From Seriola aureovittata (lineage: Eukaryota; Chordata; Actinopteri; Carangiformes; Carangidae), in NCBI RefSeq assembly GCF_021018895.1, contig NC_079386.1:4755835-4819834 (forward strand): a DNA stretch of 64,000 bases. Reading direction: 5' to 3'. This document shows, piece by piece, positions 33,795-44,790 of this stretch. Both the position numbers and the translations under genes were made by a program. Within the stretch, counting starts at the first letter, position 1. The number at the start of each line of letters is the position of its first letter. A model generated the notes under the pieces. The model ran no database searches. It was not told the DNA's origin and saw only the letters and a list, made by a program, of their open reading frames with translations.

Positions 33795-35252
33795 CTACTG
33801 CCTAACACTGGAGTACACACATTCAGTCTTGGTGTTGTCCCTCTGTCTGCTTGATCTGTTGGGCACTTTCACATTTAAGGCAGCGTAATGGAGACTGTCT
33901 GCATCTCGGTAACCCTGGTAACAAAATTTGTAAAAGCAAATTACAATATGGACCCTGACAAAAATTAAAACAGTTTCAAAACTGACAGAAATGTTCAAAA
34001 ATATCGAGAAAAAAACGATGTTTAAATTTTCATTTAACAGTAAATCTAAACAGATGAAATTTACCTCTGCATCTGCTCTGGAGGATGAAGATCTTGTTTG
34101 TGACTCTAAAACACAAGAACAACAATTTGACTGAAAAGCCAAACTGACTGAAAACAAGCTGTCAGATATACACACTATCTATGAGCTGTACCTGATAGGA
34201 AGCTGTTGGTTTTCTTCATCTTGTAAATGAAGGAAGCCAGTAAAACAACCAGGATGGTGGTGAATGTCAAAGCTCCGCTCAACAAATACACCAAGACAAG
34301 AGAGTGTTCCTCATCTGCAGAGCCAAACATCAGAAACACAGCTTTCAGTGTTTTTCCCATTTTTATCTGCTAGACCGCTGCTAGAAAAGTGACTTACCCT
34401 CAACGTCCAGCTTGGTCCCGTTTCCAAACAGTATGTGTCCACATGAGGCAACAGCACAGTAGTAGGTCCCAGCATGAGAAAGATTCAGGCTCTGCATCGG
34501 CAAGTTGTAGACACAGGTTTGTGTTTGTGTCTCAGGTTTCTTCTCACACTGATCGTTCCTGTCTCCATGAGTGTAAATGAGTCCTGGATGAGATTCTTCA
34601 GAGTCTTTGAACCAGTAAACACTGTGTTCTCCATCACAGGTCCCAGTGTGTACTGTACAGCTGAGAGTCACAGAGCCTCCTGGCTGGATGGTCTCAGATC
34701 CGGACTGATGGACCGAAGCCTGGATGTTCAAACCTGAACCCTTCACACTGACAGTAGCTCCCTCCTCAAATTCAGTAATGAATGAAGTCCTTTTGGCGCA
34801 GTAGTAAGTAGCTGAGTCTGATATGCGCAGATCTGTTATATTTAAGTGATTTTGACCAATTCCACTGTCCAGAGTGAAACGTGGATCATTCTTGAATTCA
34901 TCATGAAATGTTGTATTTCTATTAAAAGCATATAGGGTCGAGATGAGCCTTGGTTTCTGTCCCAAACTTTGCTTGTACCAGTACATCCGTGTTGCATCAT
35001 TATTTTTAATCACACATTGTAAAGTCAAGCTTTCACCAACATTAGCCGATACAAAACTTCTCTCTTGACGAACAGATGAGGAGAATTTCTGATCAGTCAC
35101 CTGAACTGATGAGGAATGACAGACAAAGCAAAGGCACATAATGAACACATGAAAACATTTCAAAGATTCAAACTGCAATCACACAAACACAACTCACCCA
35201 TTCTCCCCAAGAACAAACATGTCAGGCAGAAGACAAACTGTGCAGATGTCAT
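33795..35252 (-). CDS. nitr: NITR receptor H, five exons, inhibitory type
   Basis: Exons on the minus strand: 35198-35252, 34398-35105, 34192-34314, 34065-34105, 33795-33914; predicted 348 aa. It sits exactly 4100 bp from gene G, exon by exon. The first V loop CVIKNNDATRMYW equals gene D; the second (LYAFNRNTTF) is close to C and F but with Gly-Ser changed to Thr-Thr; CDR3-like AKRTSFITEFEEG is its own. The N-terminus of the V domain reads QVTDQK in place of QATDQK. The I domain ends FGNGTKLDVE, keeping FGxGT. ITIM LHYAAL (Tyr319) and CVYSSV (Tyr343). Frames and splice sites are intact. Confidence 0.92.
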
Positions 35253-35327
35253 CGTGCTCGAATTTTCTGGCTGAGTGGAAAGACTCTTGATCTTTTGTTC
35301 ACTTTTGACAAGACAAGACTGTGTTTG

Positions 35328-35332
35328 ATTGG
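35328..35332 (-). promoter_or_regulatory. CCAAT box of gene H
   Basis: Minus-strand CCAAT about 76 bases above the ATG at 35252. Confidence 0.6.
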
Positions 35333-35564
35333 CCGACTGAAGTGACACTGTATGTCCAAATTTGGAAACTTGATCACATGTTTACTGTAACCCATAGTGT
35401 GAACTTTAGTTTCAGAGAATTACATGGTGGGAGACATATGAAGAACATAAAGATTTTTCAGCTTTGCATTAGCTTTAAAACTACTGAAAAAAATGATCAC
35501 GTGTTTGTATTTTATTTACAATTATCTGACAGGACATTCTGAGGTTCAATATCTGACTTCCGTT

Positions 35565-35700
35565 TGTTCCTCTCCTCAGAGACAAGATCGTGTTTGATTG
35601 GCTGATTGAAGTGACACACTATCTCCCGTATAAGAGATATGATCCACCCACAGTGTGCTTTGTTTCCATTAATAGAATCACATGGTGAGAGGCAATGAAG
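35565..35700 (-). pseudogene. Orphan NITR promoter relic
   Basis: About 270 bases above gene H's own CCAAT box, a second block repeats the family 5' region: minus-strand CCAAT at 35597-35601 in AGCCAATCAAACACG, then the upstream CACATGG motif. No leader exon follows it on the minus strand. It looks like the head of a deleted gene copy. Confidence 0.6.
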
Positions 35701-37422
35701 AACATAATGGTTTCTCATGTGGGCAATAGATTTCAAATCATTTAAAAAATAGATGATCTGTACAAACAGCATAAACCCAAAAAAAGAAATGAATCTGACT
35801 CCTTCAATTCTAGGGAGGTTAAATGCTGTTGGGTATAGGTAATTAATCATTGGCTATCAGAAATTAACAAAATATTAATATTGAAATTATACTATTGACT
35901 GCTAACTAACTACTACTAACTAACTAACTACTTAACTACAGGCAGAATAATCTTTGAGATTGGCAATATTCCCCCTGGTACAACATTAAATACACCAGTA
36001 GGCAATGACATTTATAACAAGATCACGGTGGTAAAAACTCACAGTAATACGGATGTGTGTGTGTTTGTGTGTGTGTGTGCGTGTGTGTGTGTGTGCCCTG
36101 TAGGGACGCAGACAAAGACAAGATGGCTGATTTAAAATGGTAGCTGGGACCACGTGGCTTAAATAAAGGGAACTACAACCAAGATGGCAGTAAAACAAAA
36201 AGGAACTACACAAGATGGCGGACGCAAAGATGGCCACTGGGACCACACGTTTCTTTGTACAGGCCAATTCATGTAGGCTAAAGGTTGTCAGTTTAAAAGA
36301 GATGGTTAGCTGCATCCAAGTCCAGGTACTGGAGCTACAGGCATGTGTTGGAACATACTAGTATCAACTTAACACTGTGGCTCACCAACAACCAAAGCAG
36401 ACATCACAACGTGAAGTCCAGTGAGTTTGTGCAGCTTCATGGTGAGGTGAAAGTCTTGCTGCTGGTTGTGTGGCTCCTGCTTCACAGAGGAGGTCGATGG
36501 TCGCGACACACATGATTACGCCCCCCCCCCCCTTTTTTTTTTTTTTGCCGTTCTCTTTTGATGGTTTCTTCTTCTTCTTTTTTTTTGGACCATTTTCAAT
36601 TTGTTTCTGAAACTACGGTGGCCCTGAGAGCTCAACGCACTACAAATTAAGAAAATAAATGCTAAAACAAACAAATTCAGAAAACATTTTCATCAATTTG
36701 AAAACACACACTGCAAGTGCTCACAACACAGCCAAATATGGAAACGCATCGGAAGTAACAAAGATGACAAACGGAAGTGTTAGACGCACTTGTTGTTCAA
36801 TGCTTTGTGACTATTGAAGTTAAAAGCATTGAAGTGTGAATGGATGTATTACAGTACATGTATTATATAATATATCAACGCAAGTGCATCACAGCCAGGA
36901 TCACCACTTTTTTGTGTCCTCTGGAAACACTTCTGTTGTGTGGTGAGTATTTACAAGCACACATGTTGTGAATTTGAAAATGTTTTCTTAATTTTTTTTC
37001 TTTTTTCTTAATTTTTATTTTATTAGATTAGATTTAATTGATTATTAATGATGCAACACAGTGAAATGCAAATTGCATGAAATTAGATTTAAATCACTCA
37101 TGATAAACGACTTATACCATTTATTACTCTTGTGGTCTACAAGAGTAGTATGCTGTACAGCCTAAATTAATGTGTCCTTACAAAAATAATATAATGTAAG
37201 GATTTTACATCGATTTGTTTGTAAGAAGACATCCTTTAAACCACTCATACAAAAACAGCAACAAGAGTAAAAGGTCCTGAATGTTCACATCTTACCACAA
37301 GGGAGCTACAAACACATTTTTATCTCAAGAGCTACTTCTAAATCTACATTACACCTCAACATAAATTCAAAAAAATTGTCATCTTGCTCTTACTACATAA
37401 TTCAAATGACACATATCCAGCT
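35701..37422. other. Intergenic H-I
   Basis: This gap holds an AACT-rich tract at 35898-35940, (TG)n at 36056-36095 and four AAGATGGC motifs at 36120-36234. It also has a C/T-rich run at 36520-36547, and near 36614-37010 a piece of a repeat whose end (ACGGTGGCCCTGAGAGC) recurs at 57975. No gene is seen. Confidence 0.55.
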
Positions 37423-38953
37423 CTACAGTTTGACACTGGAGTAAACACAGTCATCCCCGGTATCGTTCCTCTGTCTTCTTGATTTCTTGGGCAGGTTAAC
37501 ACTTAAAGCAGCGTAATGCAGATCTGTGTCTTGGTAACCCTGGTGACAAAGCATGTAAAAATGTTGATCTCAGTATGGTTCTTAACAATAATGTAAAAGA
37601 TCTACACATCAGATAATTTAGTGTTTCAATGGCTATTCAGTAGACAAGATAAAGTGTATTCACCTCTGCATTTGTCATGGAAGGAGCAGAAAATCTTGCT
37701 TGGAGCTCTGGTTGCGAAACACAGTAAAAGGTTCCTTTTCATTAAAAATCAAGACTTAGTGAAAGAAAGTTGCTGGTTATATAAAATTCCAGTTACCGGG
37801 AGTTCGGCAGATGTTTCTCTTGTTAATCTTGTACAGTGAGAATGCCATTAAACACTCAGGACGGTGGTGAATGTCAGTGCTCCACTCAAGAAATACACAA
37901 GAAAGTCCACCTCATCTGAAAATCCCACACAGAAAGAGGATCGGTATATTTACAGTTTTAGTCTAGTCAAGTCAATTTTATATATTTGCCTGACAAGGGG
38001 GTTTACAATATGTCCAGCAAACACCCTCTACTCTTAGATCCTCACAATCTACTATCTGCTTTTCTTGAAAGTGACTCACCCTTGATGTCCAGCTTGGTCC
38101 CGTCTCCAAACAGTATTTGTCCACATGAGGCAACAGCACAGTAGTAGGTCCCAGCATGAGAAAGATTCAGCCTCTGCATCGGCAAGTTGTAGACACAGGT
38201 TTGTGTTTGTGTCTCAGGTTTCTTCTCACACTGATCGTTCCTGTCTCCATGAGTGTAAATGAGTCCTGGATGAGATTCTTCAGAGTCTTTGAACCAGTAA
38301 ACACTGTGTTCTCCATCACAGGTCCCAGTGTGTACTGTACAGCTGAGAGTCACAGAGCCTCCTGGCTGGATGGTCTCAGATCCGGACTGATGGACCGAAG
38401 CCTGGATGTTCAAACCTGAACCCTTCACACTGAGAATAATGCTCTCCAAGAATTCTAATGAGTATAAATAAGTAACACAGCAGTAGGTGGCTGAGTCTGA
38501 TGTGCGTAAATCTGTGATTGTCAAGTGATTTTTACCATTTTCTGTGTCTAGTGTGACGCGTGGATCGCTCTTGAATTCATTATGAAAAGTGCTATTGACA
38601 CCATGTTTATAGAAGCTAGAGATGAGCCTTGGCTTCTGTCCTAGAATTTGCTTGTACCAGTAAATCCTCGCAGACACACCTTCATAGAAACACCGCAAAT
38701 TCACCTTGTCGCCAACATGAGCTGATACAAAACTTTTCTCTTGGGGAACAGGTGCCGGCGATTTCAGATCAGCCATCTGAGCTGAAGTGACATGAAAGAC
38801 AAAGCCAACGCACACTTAGTTTATTGCGAAAGAATCTGTGTGATGTCAACCATACACTAAAAGGTGCAAGATGGAGTCCCAAAAATGCAACTTACCCGAT
38901 TTCGCCAAGAACAGACACGTGAGATAGAAGGCAAACACTGGAGAAGTCATCAT
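37423..38953 (-). pseudogene. nitr: NITR receptor I, frameshift and stop in membrane exon
   Basis: Exons on the minus strand: 38896-38953, 38080-38781, 37797-37915, 37664-37707, 37423-37539. The leader (MMTSPVFAFYLTCLFLAKS), V domain (WYKQ, DSATYCC) and I domain (FGDGTKLDIK) are open. In exon 3 the sister sequence GTTTTACTGG has become GTTTAATGG, a net loss of one base, giving TAA at 37848-37850 after LTFTTVLSV, within the membrane segment. The product would be 275 aa with no tail. Exons 4 and 5 remain well formed (LHYAAL, CVYSSV), so the break is recent. The transcript could be lost to nonsense-mediated decay or give a weakly anchored or released V-I protein. A sequencing error is the other explanation. 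Confidence 0.85.
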
Positions 38954-39023
38954 GTCCAAATTGCTGAGGTGAATGAAAAGATAGTTATGGTTTCTTCAGT
39001 CTTTACAGACAAGAATGCATGTG

Positions 39024-39028
39024 ATTGG
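39024..39028 (-). promoter_or_regulatory. CCAAT box of gene I
   Basis: Minus-strand CCAAT in TGGCCAATCACATG, about 71 bases above the first ATG. An E-box-like CACATG directly adjoins the box here. Confidence 0.55.
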
Positions 39029-39053
39029 CCAGCTTGTGCATGTGCCCTTAGTA

Positions 39054-39116
39054 GGAAACATGATGACACGCTCACAGTCACCTATAGTGTGACTGTGAGC
39101 GTGTCATCATGTTTCC
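39054..39116. repeat. Perfect 28-bp palindrome above gene I promoter
   Basis: The left arm, 39054-39081, begins GGAAACATGATGACACGC. The right arm, 39089-39116, is its exact reverse complement, with a 7-base spacer CTATAGT. It starts about 25 bases above the CCAAT box. Confidence 0.9.
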
Positions 39117-41466
39117 TGAGGTGCTCCTAAAAATAAATAACCACTAAATCCAATGCAATAAAAAAACCAGTAACAAGAGCAGTAGAGTCCTTTAATTTTC
39201 AAGTTTTGAAAATAGACTTAATATTAAATAAAGATTTGAGCAGTTCATTCATACTTGACAAATACTGATGCACAGTGAATCACAGAGGGGATCAATGCAG
39301 CAGACACTGACTCTCTTTTCAAGCTTTAGTGTTTCTGACCCGATTTGTTGCTTTTTTTTCTCATGTATTTTGTTAAACCTTTGATGACCACAATCAAAAT
39401 TCCAATAACCGTCAATGGCTTTATTATAAATTTTAAGTGGAAATAATACTTTCAGAATAAGGGTATGAATTCACGCTTTATGTGTCAATTGTCTGATGCC
39501 TATTTTTATTTAATAGAAGCAGTTACTTTTATTCATTATTTTCAGTAACATTATTCCTACTACAAACTTAGTCTCTCTTAGTATTAATATTCACAGTCTT
39601 GTTGAATACGACCGGACAAAGACTCTGTAATGTTTTTGGCTGTTTACTTCATGTGGTCTTTGGACTCAGGGGCATCTATGTAAGACTTCCGACAGCACAC
39701 ACCTATACATCCTGCTGACAACCACAAAGACTGCTGCACTGAGAACAACACCTAGTAACAAAAAGTATGGCGGTCAAAAGTGGTCTGAGAGTAATGACTG
39801 CTTCAGTTATTTTTCTTCTGTTCACCTTTGTGCCAGTGTCATGAAATATTAAATGTCCCTTTTCTACAACTTTCAGGGGGCAGGATTAATTGTTAGCTGT
39901 TAGCAGCCACTCATCACCCAAAGTAAAAAATGAAACTGTTGGCTGTTACCCAATCAACATGCATTTGAAACTGTATTTGTGGTGGTGGTTTGCATCTCTT
40001 TGCTGTTCACAAAGACCAACAGAGTGATGTGTCTTGGCACTTAATATATGATGTGAGTGAATGTGAACATGCTTTTCCAGTCCACTGTAGCTACATAGCA
40101 GTGGCGTACTGACTAACAGCTAGCACTAGCAGATATAATATTACTCACTCGTTAGTTATCCTTGTAGCATTAAAACACCACAATTTAGAATTTTCTCTCG
40201 TTGAAAGGGGGCACCAGTCCTCTGGGAGGACAACAATTAATTACAATATTGATAAATTTATCAATCTCATATCGGAAGCCATGACTTCTCGGTTCAATGG
40301 ATCTCCAGTCCCTACGTCAAAAGAATACAACAGGACAACAACTGGGTGTAAATACAGGAGTTTATTAACTAAACTACTATCTACAGAGTAAATGCAAGGT
40401 GTAATAATCATAAAGATGAAAATAATAATGAAATGAGCAGTGTGATGAGTTGGCGATAGTGGGAGAGAATATGTTATGTCTATACACTATGGCTGTACAG
40501 CTAATGATACCACGTCTATGAATGAGATTAGGTAATTAAATATGACTTTATTTCGACATCAACCCAGTCATGAGCAGAGTGTTAAGACCGGCCTACTGTG
40601 ATTTGCGCTGTAGCTGAAGACCCTTGGCTGGAAGCCAAGTGGCTGTGGTTGCTGTGGTAACCCTGGAGATGCGGGATCGAGGTGGATTCTCCGAGAGGCC
40701 GTGTCCTGTTATCACGGTCAAGGATTCTGCCAGTGTCTCAGCATTTCAGCTCTGGACCGTGACTCTTCATCTATGATAATAATCAAGTTCGAGTAGAGGT
40801 CAGACAGACGTGAAATGTCAGGTATCACTATATATGAATCATCAAGTCACAAACACGCCAAACGATAAGTTAAACAAGCCTCATTTTCGCCCACACAACG
40901 ACGCTGTAAATTAGCAGAACCGCATGTTTTTCAGTCGACAGAAAAACCCTCCTGTGCCATTTTATTTCGGCACCAGAACAATTGCGCCTCACTTACTGGA
41001 GTGGGGTGAGGTCCTACCACATTCTCTGACAAACAAAACGTAAAGCCACTGGCCAGTCACGTATTAAGAAGCAGTCTGAGCTACTGCTGGATGAACACAT
41101 CGAACATGTCTACACAAAAGTATTTTAATGATGTTTATTTGATCATTAATGAAATAAAATCCACATAAAAAAAACAATACTTTACTTGATGTGGTTGAAC
41201 ATCAATGAGGACAAACAGAAAAAGCCCAAAACAGCTGCGATCCTCAAAGCAACAAATTACCTCATAGTATCAGTTAATCTGATTATATTAACTCACAAAA
41301 AACATTCATTCATATGTACCAACAATGCTCTTATAATATTAGATACATTTCATTTGCAAGAAACAAAGCAACGTTGTGTGAATGTGAGATATCCTGCTTC
41401 AGACCCCCCCCAAAAAAACTATGTTAAACATGCATTATGGGTATTACGGTATTAACTTGTCCAGTT
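39117..41466. other. Intergenic I-J
   Basis: 39117-39890 is nearly identical to 43097-43870 (the duplicated unit). 40340-40510 matches 43910-44080. The segment 40511-41310 is present only here; it has no coding match and may be an unrecognised element. A minus-strand AATAAA at 41134-41139 could serve gene J. No gene is seen. Confidence 0.6.
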
Positions 41467-42933
41467 CTACTTCTTTATGCTGTGGTACACACATTCAGTC
41501 CAGGTTTGATCCCTCTGTCTTCTTGATCTGTTGGTCAGGTTAATGCTTAAAGCAGCATAATAGAGGTTTAGTGCGTGTTGGTAACCCTGGTTACAAAACA
41601 CATATCAGTAACGATTAAAACAGTGGGCAACAAAGTATCTATGCTTGCGCAATTAAAAAGGTGTCTTAAAGGCAATTCATCAATTAATTTAAACAGCTGT
41701 TACTCACCTCTGCATTTGCTGTGGAGGGAGCGGTAAATGCTGGTTGAGACTCTGGTTGTGAAACACAGAAGAGGTCGCTTTATTCAAAAGCCATGTTCAG
41801 TCGATAGAAGTTGTTGGATATATATTAAAAAAGGTGCCAGTTACCTGGAGATCGACAGCTGTTTCTCTTGGCCATCATGCACAATGAGAAAGCCAGTAAA
41901 ACACTCAGGATGGTGGTGAACACCCAGGCTCCATATGAGAAATACATCAAGTCAACTTTATCTGCAAAACAAAGCTTTCAATGAGTTTTCTGTTTTCACA
42001 AATTTGACTGGGGAGTAACAGCGACTTCTTTTAAAATCAGTGGTTATAAAGTGACTTACCCTCAAAGTCCAGCTTGGTCCCGTCTCCAAACAGTATGTGT
42101 CCACATGAGGCAACAGCACAGTAGTAGGTCCCAGCATGAGAAAGATTCAGGCTCTGCATCGGCAAGTTGTAGACACAGGTTTGTGTTTGTGTCTCAGGTT
42201 TCCTCTCACACTGATCGTTCCTGTCTCCATGAGTGTAAATGAGTCCTGGATGAGATTCTTCAGAGTCTTTGAACCAGTAAACACTGTGTTCTCCATCACA
42301 GGTCCCAGTGTGTACTGTACAGCTGAGAGTCACAGAGCCTCCTGGCTGGAGGATCTCAGATCCGGACTGATGGACCGAAGCCTGGATATTCAAACCTGAA
42401 CCCCCTACACTGAGAATAATGCTATCCAAGAATTCTAATGTGTATAAATAAGTAACACAGCAGTAAGTGGCTGAGTCTGATGTGCGTAAATCTGTGATTG
42501 TCAAGTGATTTTTACCATTTTCTGTGTCTAGTGTGAAGCGTGAATCGCTCTTGAATTCATTATGAAAAGTGCTATTGAGATCATGTTTATAGAAGCTAGA
42601 GATGAGCCTTGGCTTCTGTCCCAGACTTTGCTTGTACCAGTAAAGCCTCTTAGTCAAACTTCCAAAGAAACACCGCAAATTCACCTTGTCGCCAACATGA
42701 GCTGATACAAAACTTTTCTCTTGGGGAACAGGTGCCGGCGATTTCAGATCAGCCATCTGAGCTGAAGTGACATGAAAGACAAAGCCAACGCACACTTAGT
42801 TTATTGCGAAAGAATCTGTGTGATGTCAACCATACACTAAAAGGTGCAAGATGGAGTCCCAAAAATGCAACTTACCCGATTTCGCCAAGAACAGACACGT
42901 GAGATAGAAGGCAAACACTGGAGAAGTCATCAT
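41467..42933 (-). CDS. nitr: NITR receptor J, sister of gene I
   Basis: Exons on the minus strand: 42876-42933, 42060-42761, 41845-41961, 41708-41751, 41467-41586; predicted 346 aa. Exons 1 and 2 lie exactly 3980 bp from those of gene I and differ at few positions, mostly in the first loop (FFGSLTKRLYW). The V domain has the unusual YCC in place of YYC and lacks an acidic-glycine J-like core (LEFLDSIILSV). The I domain ends FGDGTKLDFE. The membrane exon is unlike I's: DKVDLMYFSYGAWVFTT, then SVLLAFSLCMMAKR, uncharged in the core. The tail has ITIM LYYAAL (Tyr317) and CVYHSI (Tyr341). The frame is open throughout. Confidence 0.9.
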
Positions 42934-43003
42934 GTCCAAATTGCTGAGGTGAATGAAAAGATAGTTATGGTTTCTTCAGTCTTTACAGACAAGAATGCAT
43001 GTG

Positions 43004-43008
43004 ATTGG
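43004..43008 (-). promoter_or_regulatory. CCAAT box of gene J
   Basis: Same TGGCCAATCACATG context as gene I, about 71 bases above the ATG at 42933. Confidence 0.55.
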
Positions 43009-43033
43009 CCAGCTTGTGCATGTGCCCTTAGTA

Positions 43034-43096
43034 GGAAACATGATGACATGCTCACAGTCACCCATAGTGTGACTGTGAGCGTGTCAACATGTTTCC
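43034..43096. repeat. Imperfect copy of the promoter palindrome
   Basis: It occupies the same place as the palindrome of gene I, with two arm mismatches (CATG for CACG in the left arm, CAACAT for CATCAT in the right) and spacer CCATAGT. Confidence 0.85.
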
Positions 43097-44240
43097 TGAG
43101 GTGCTCCTAAAAATAAATAACCACTAAATCCAATGCAATAAAAAAACCACTAACAAGAGCAGTAGAGTCCTTTAATTTTCAAGTTTTGAAAATAGACTTA
43201 ATATTAAATAAAGATTTGAGCAGTTCATTCATACTTGACAAATACTGATGCACAGTGAATCACAGAGGGGATCAATGCAGCAGACACTGACTCTCTTTTC
43301 AAGCTTTAATGTTTCTGACCCGATTTGTTGCTTTTTTTTCTCATGTATTTTGTTAAACCTTTGATGACCACAATCAAAATTCCAATAACCGTCAATGGCT
43401 TTATTATAAATTTTAAGTGGAAATAATACTTTCAGAATAAAGGTATGAATTCACGCTTTATGCGTCTATTGTCTGATGCCTATTTTTATTTAATAGAAGC
43501 AGTTACTTTTATTCATTATTTTCAGTAACATTATTCCTACTACAAACTTAGTCTCTCTTAGTATTAATATTCACAGTCTTGTTGAATACGACCGGACAAA
43601 GACTCTGTAATGTTTTTGGCTGTTTACTTCATGTGGTCTTTGGACTCAGGGGCATCTATGTAAGACTTCCGACAGCACACACCTATACATCCTGCTGACA
43701 ACCACAAAGACTGCTGCACTGAGAACAACACCTAGTAACAAAAAGTATGGCGGTCAAAAGTGGTCTGAGAGTAATGACTGCTTCAGTTATTTTTCTTCTG
43801 TTCACCTTTGTGCCAGTGTCATGAAATATAAAATGTCCCTTTTCTACAACTTTCAGGGGGCAGGATTAATTTTTAGCTGTTAGCAGGCCACTCAGCTGGG
43901 TGACAACAGCTGGGTGGAAATACAGGAGTTTATTAACTAAACTACTATCTACAGAGTAAATGCAAGGTGTAATAATCATAAAGAGGAAAATAATAATGAA
44001 ATGAGCAGTGTGATGAGTTGGCAATAGTGGGAGAGAATATGTTATGTCTATACACTATGGCTGTACAGCAAATGATACCACGTATATGTACCAACAATGC
44101 TCTTATAATATTAGATACATTACATTTGCAAAAAACAAAGCAACGTTGTGTGAATGTGAGTTATCCTGCTTCAGACCCCCCCCAAAAAAAGACTATGTTA
44201 AACATGCATTATGGGTATTACGGTATTAACTTGTCCAGTT
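43097..44240. repeat. Duplicated flank with internal deletion
   Basis: 43097-43870 copies 39117-39890, and 43910-44080 copies 40340-40510. The sequence then jumps to the match of 41310 onward, so about 800 bases of the first unit are missing here. No gene is seen. Confidence 0.7.
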
Positions 44241-44790
44241 CTACTTCTTTATGCTGTGGTACACACATTCAGTCCAGGTTTGATCCCTCTGTCTTCTTGA
44301 TCTGTTGGTCAGGTTAATGCTTAAAGCAGCATAATAGAGGTTTAGTGCGTGTTGGTAACCCTGGTTACAAAACACATATCAGTAACGATTAAAACAGTGG
44401 GCAACAAAGTATCTATGCTTGCGCAATTAAAAAGGTGTCTTAAAGGCAATTCATCAATTAATTTAAACAGCTGTTACTCACCTCTGCATTTGCTGTGGAG
44501 GGAGCGGTAAATGCTGGTTGAGACTCTGGTTGTGAAACACAGAAGAGGTCGCTTTATTCAAAAGCCATGTTCAGTCGATAGAAGTTGTTGGATATATATT
44601 AAAAAAGGTGCCAGTTACCTGGAGATCGACAGCTGTTTCTCTTGGCCATCATGCACAATGAGAAAGCCAGAGTTTTCTGTTTTCACGAATTTGACTGGGG
44701 AGTAACAACGACTTCTTTTAAAATGCGACGACAGTGGTTATAAAGTGACTTACCCTCAAATACCAGCTTGGTCCCGTCTACAAACAGTAA
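44241..44790 (-). pseudogene. Truncated NITR copy of gene J (3' end only)
   Basis: Exon 5 (44241-44360) and exon 4 (44482-44525) are full-length copies of those of gene J, with LYYAAL and CVYHSI intact. The membrane exon keeps only its last part, to AGAAAGCCAG at about 44670, and then jumps past some 84 bases into the preceding intron. After a normal-looking exon 2 donor (near 44755) only about 40 bases of I domain remain, ending at CAAACAG, after which the sequence is unrelated. It is a third, decayed unit of the I/J duplication. Confidence 0.85.
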
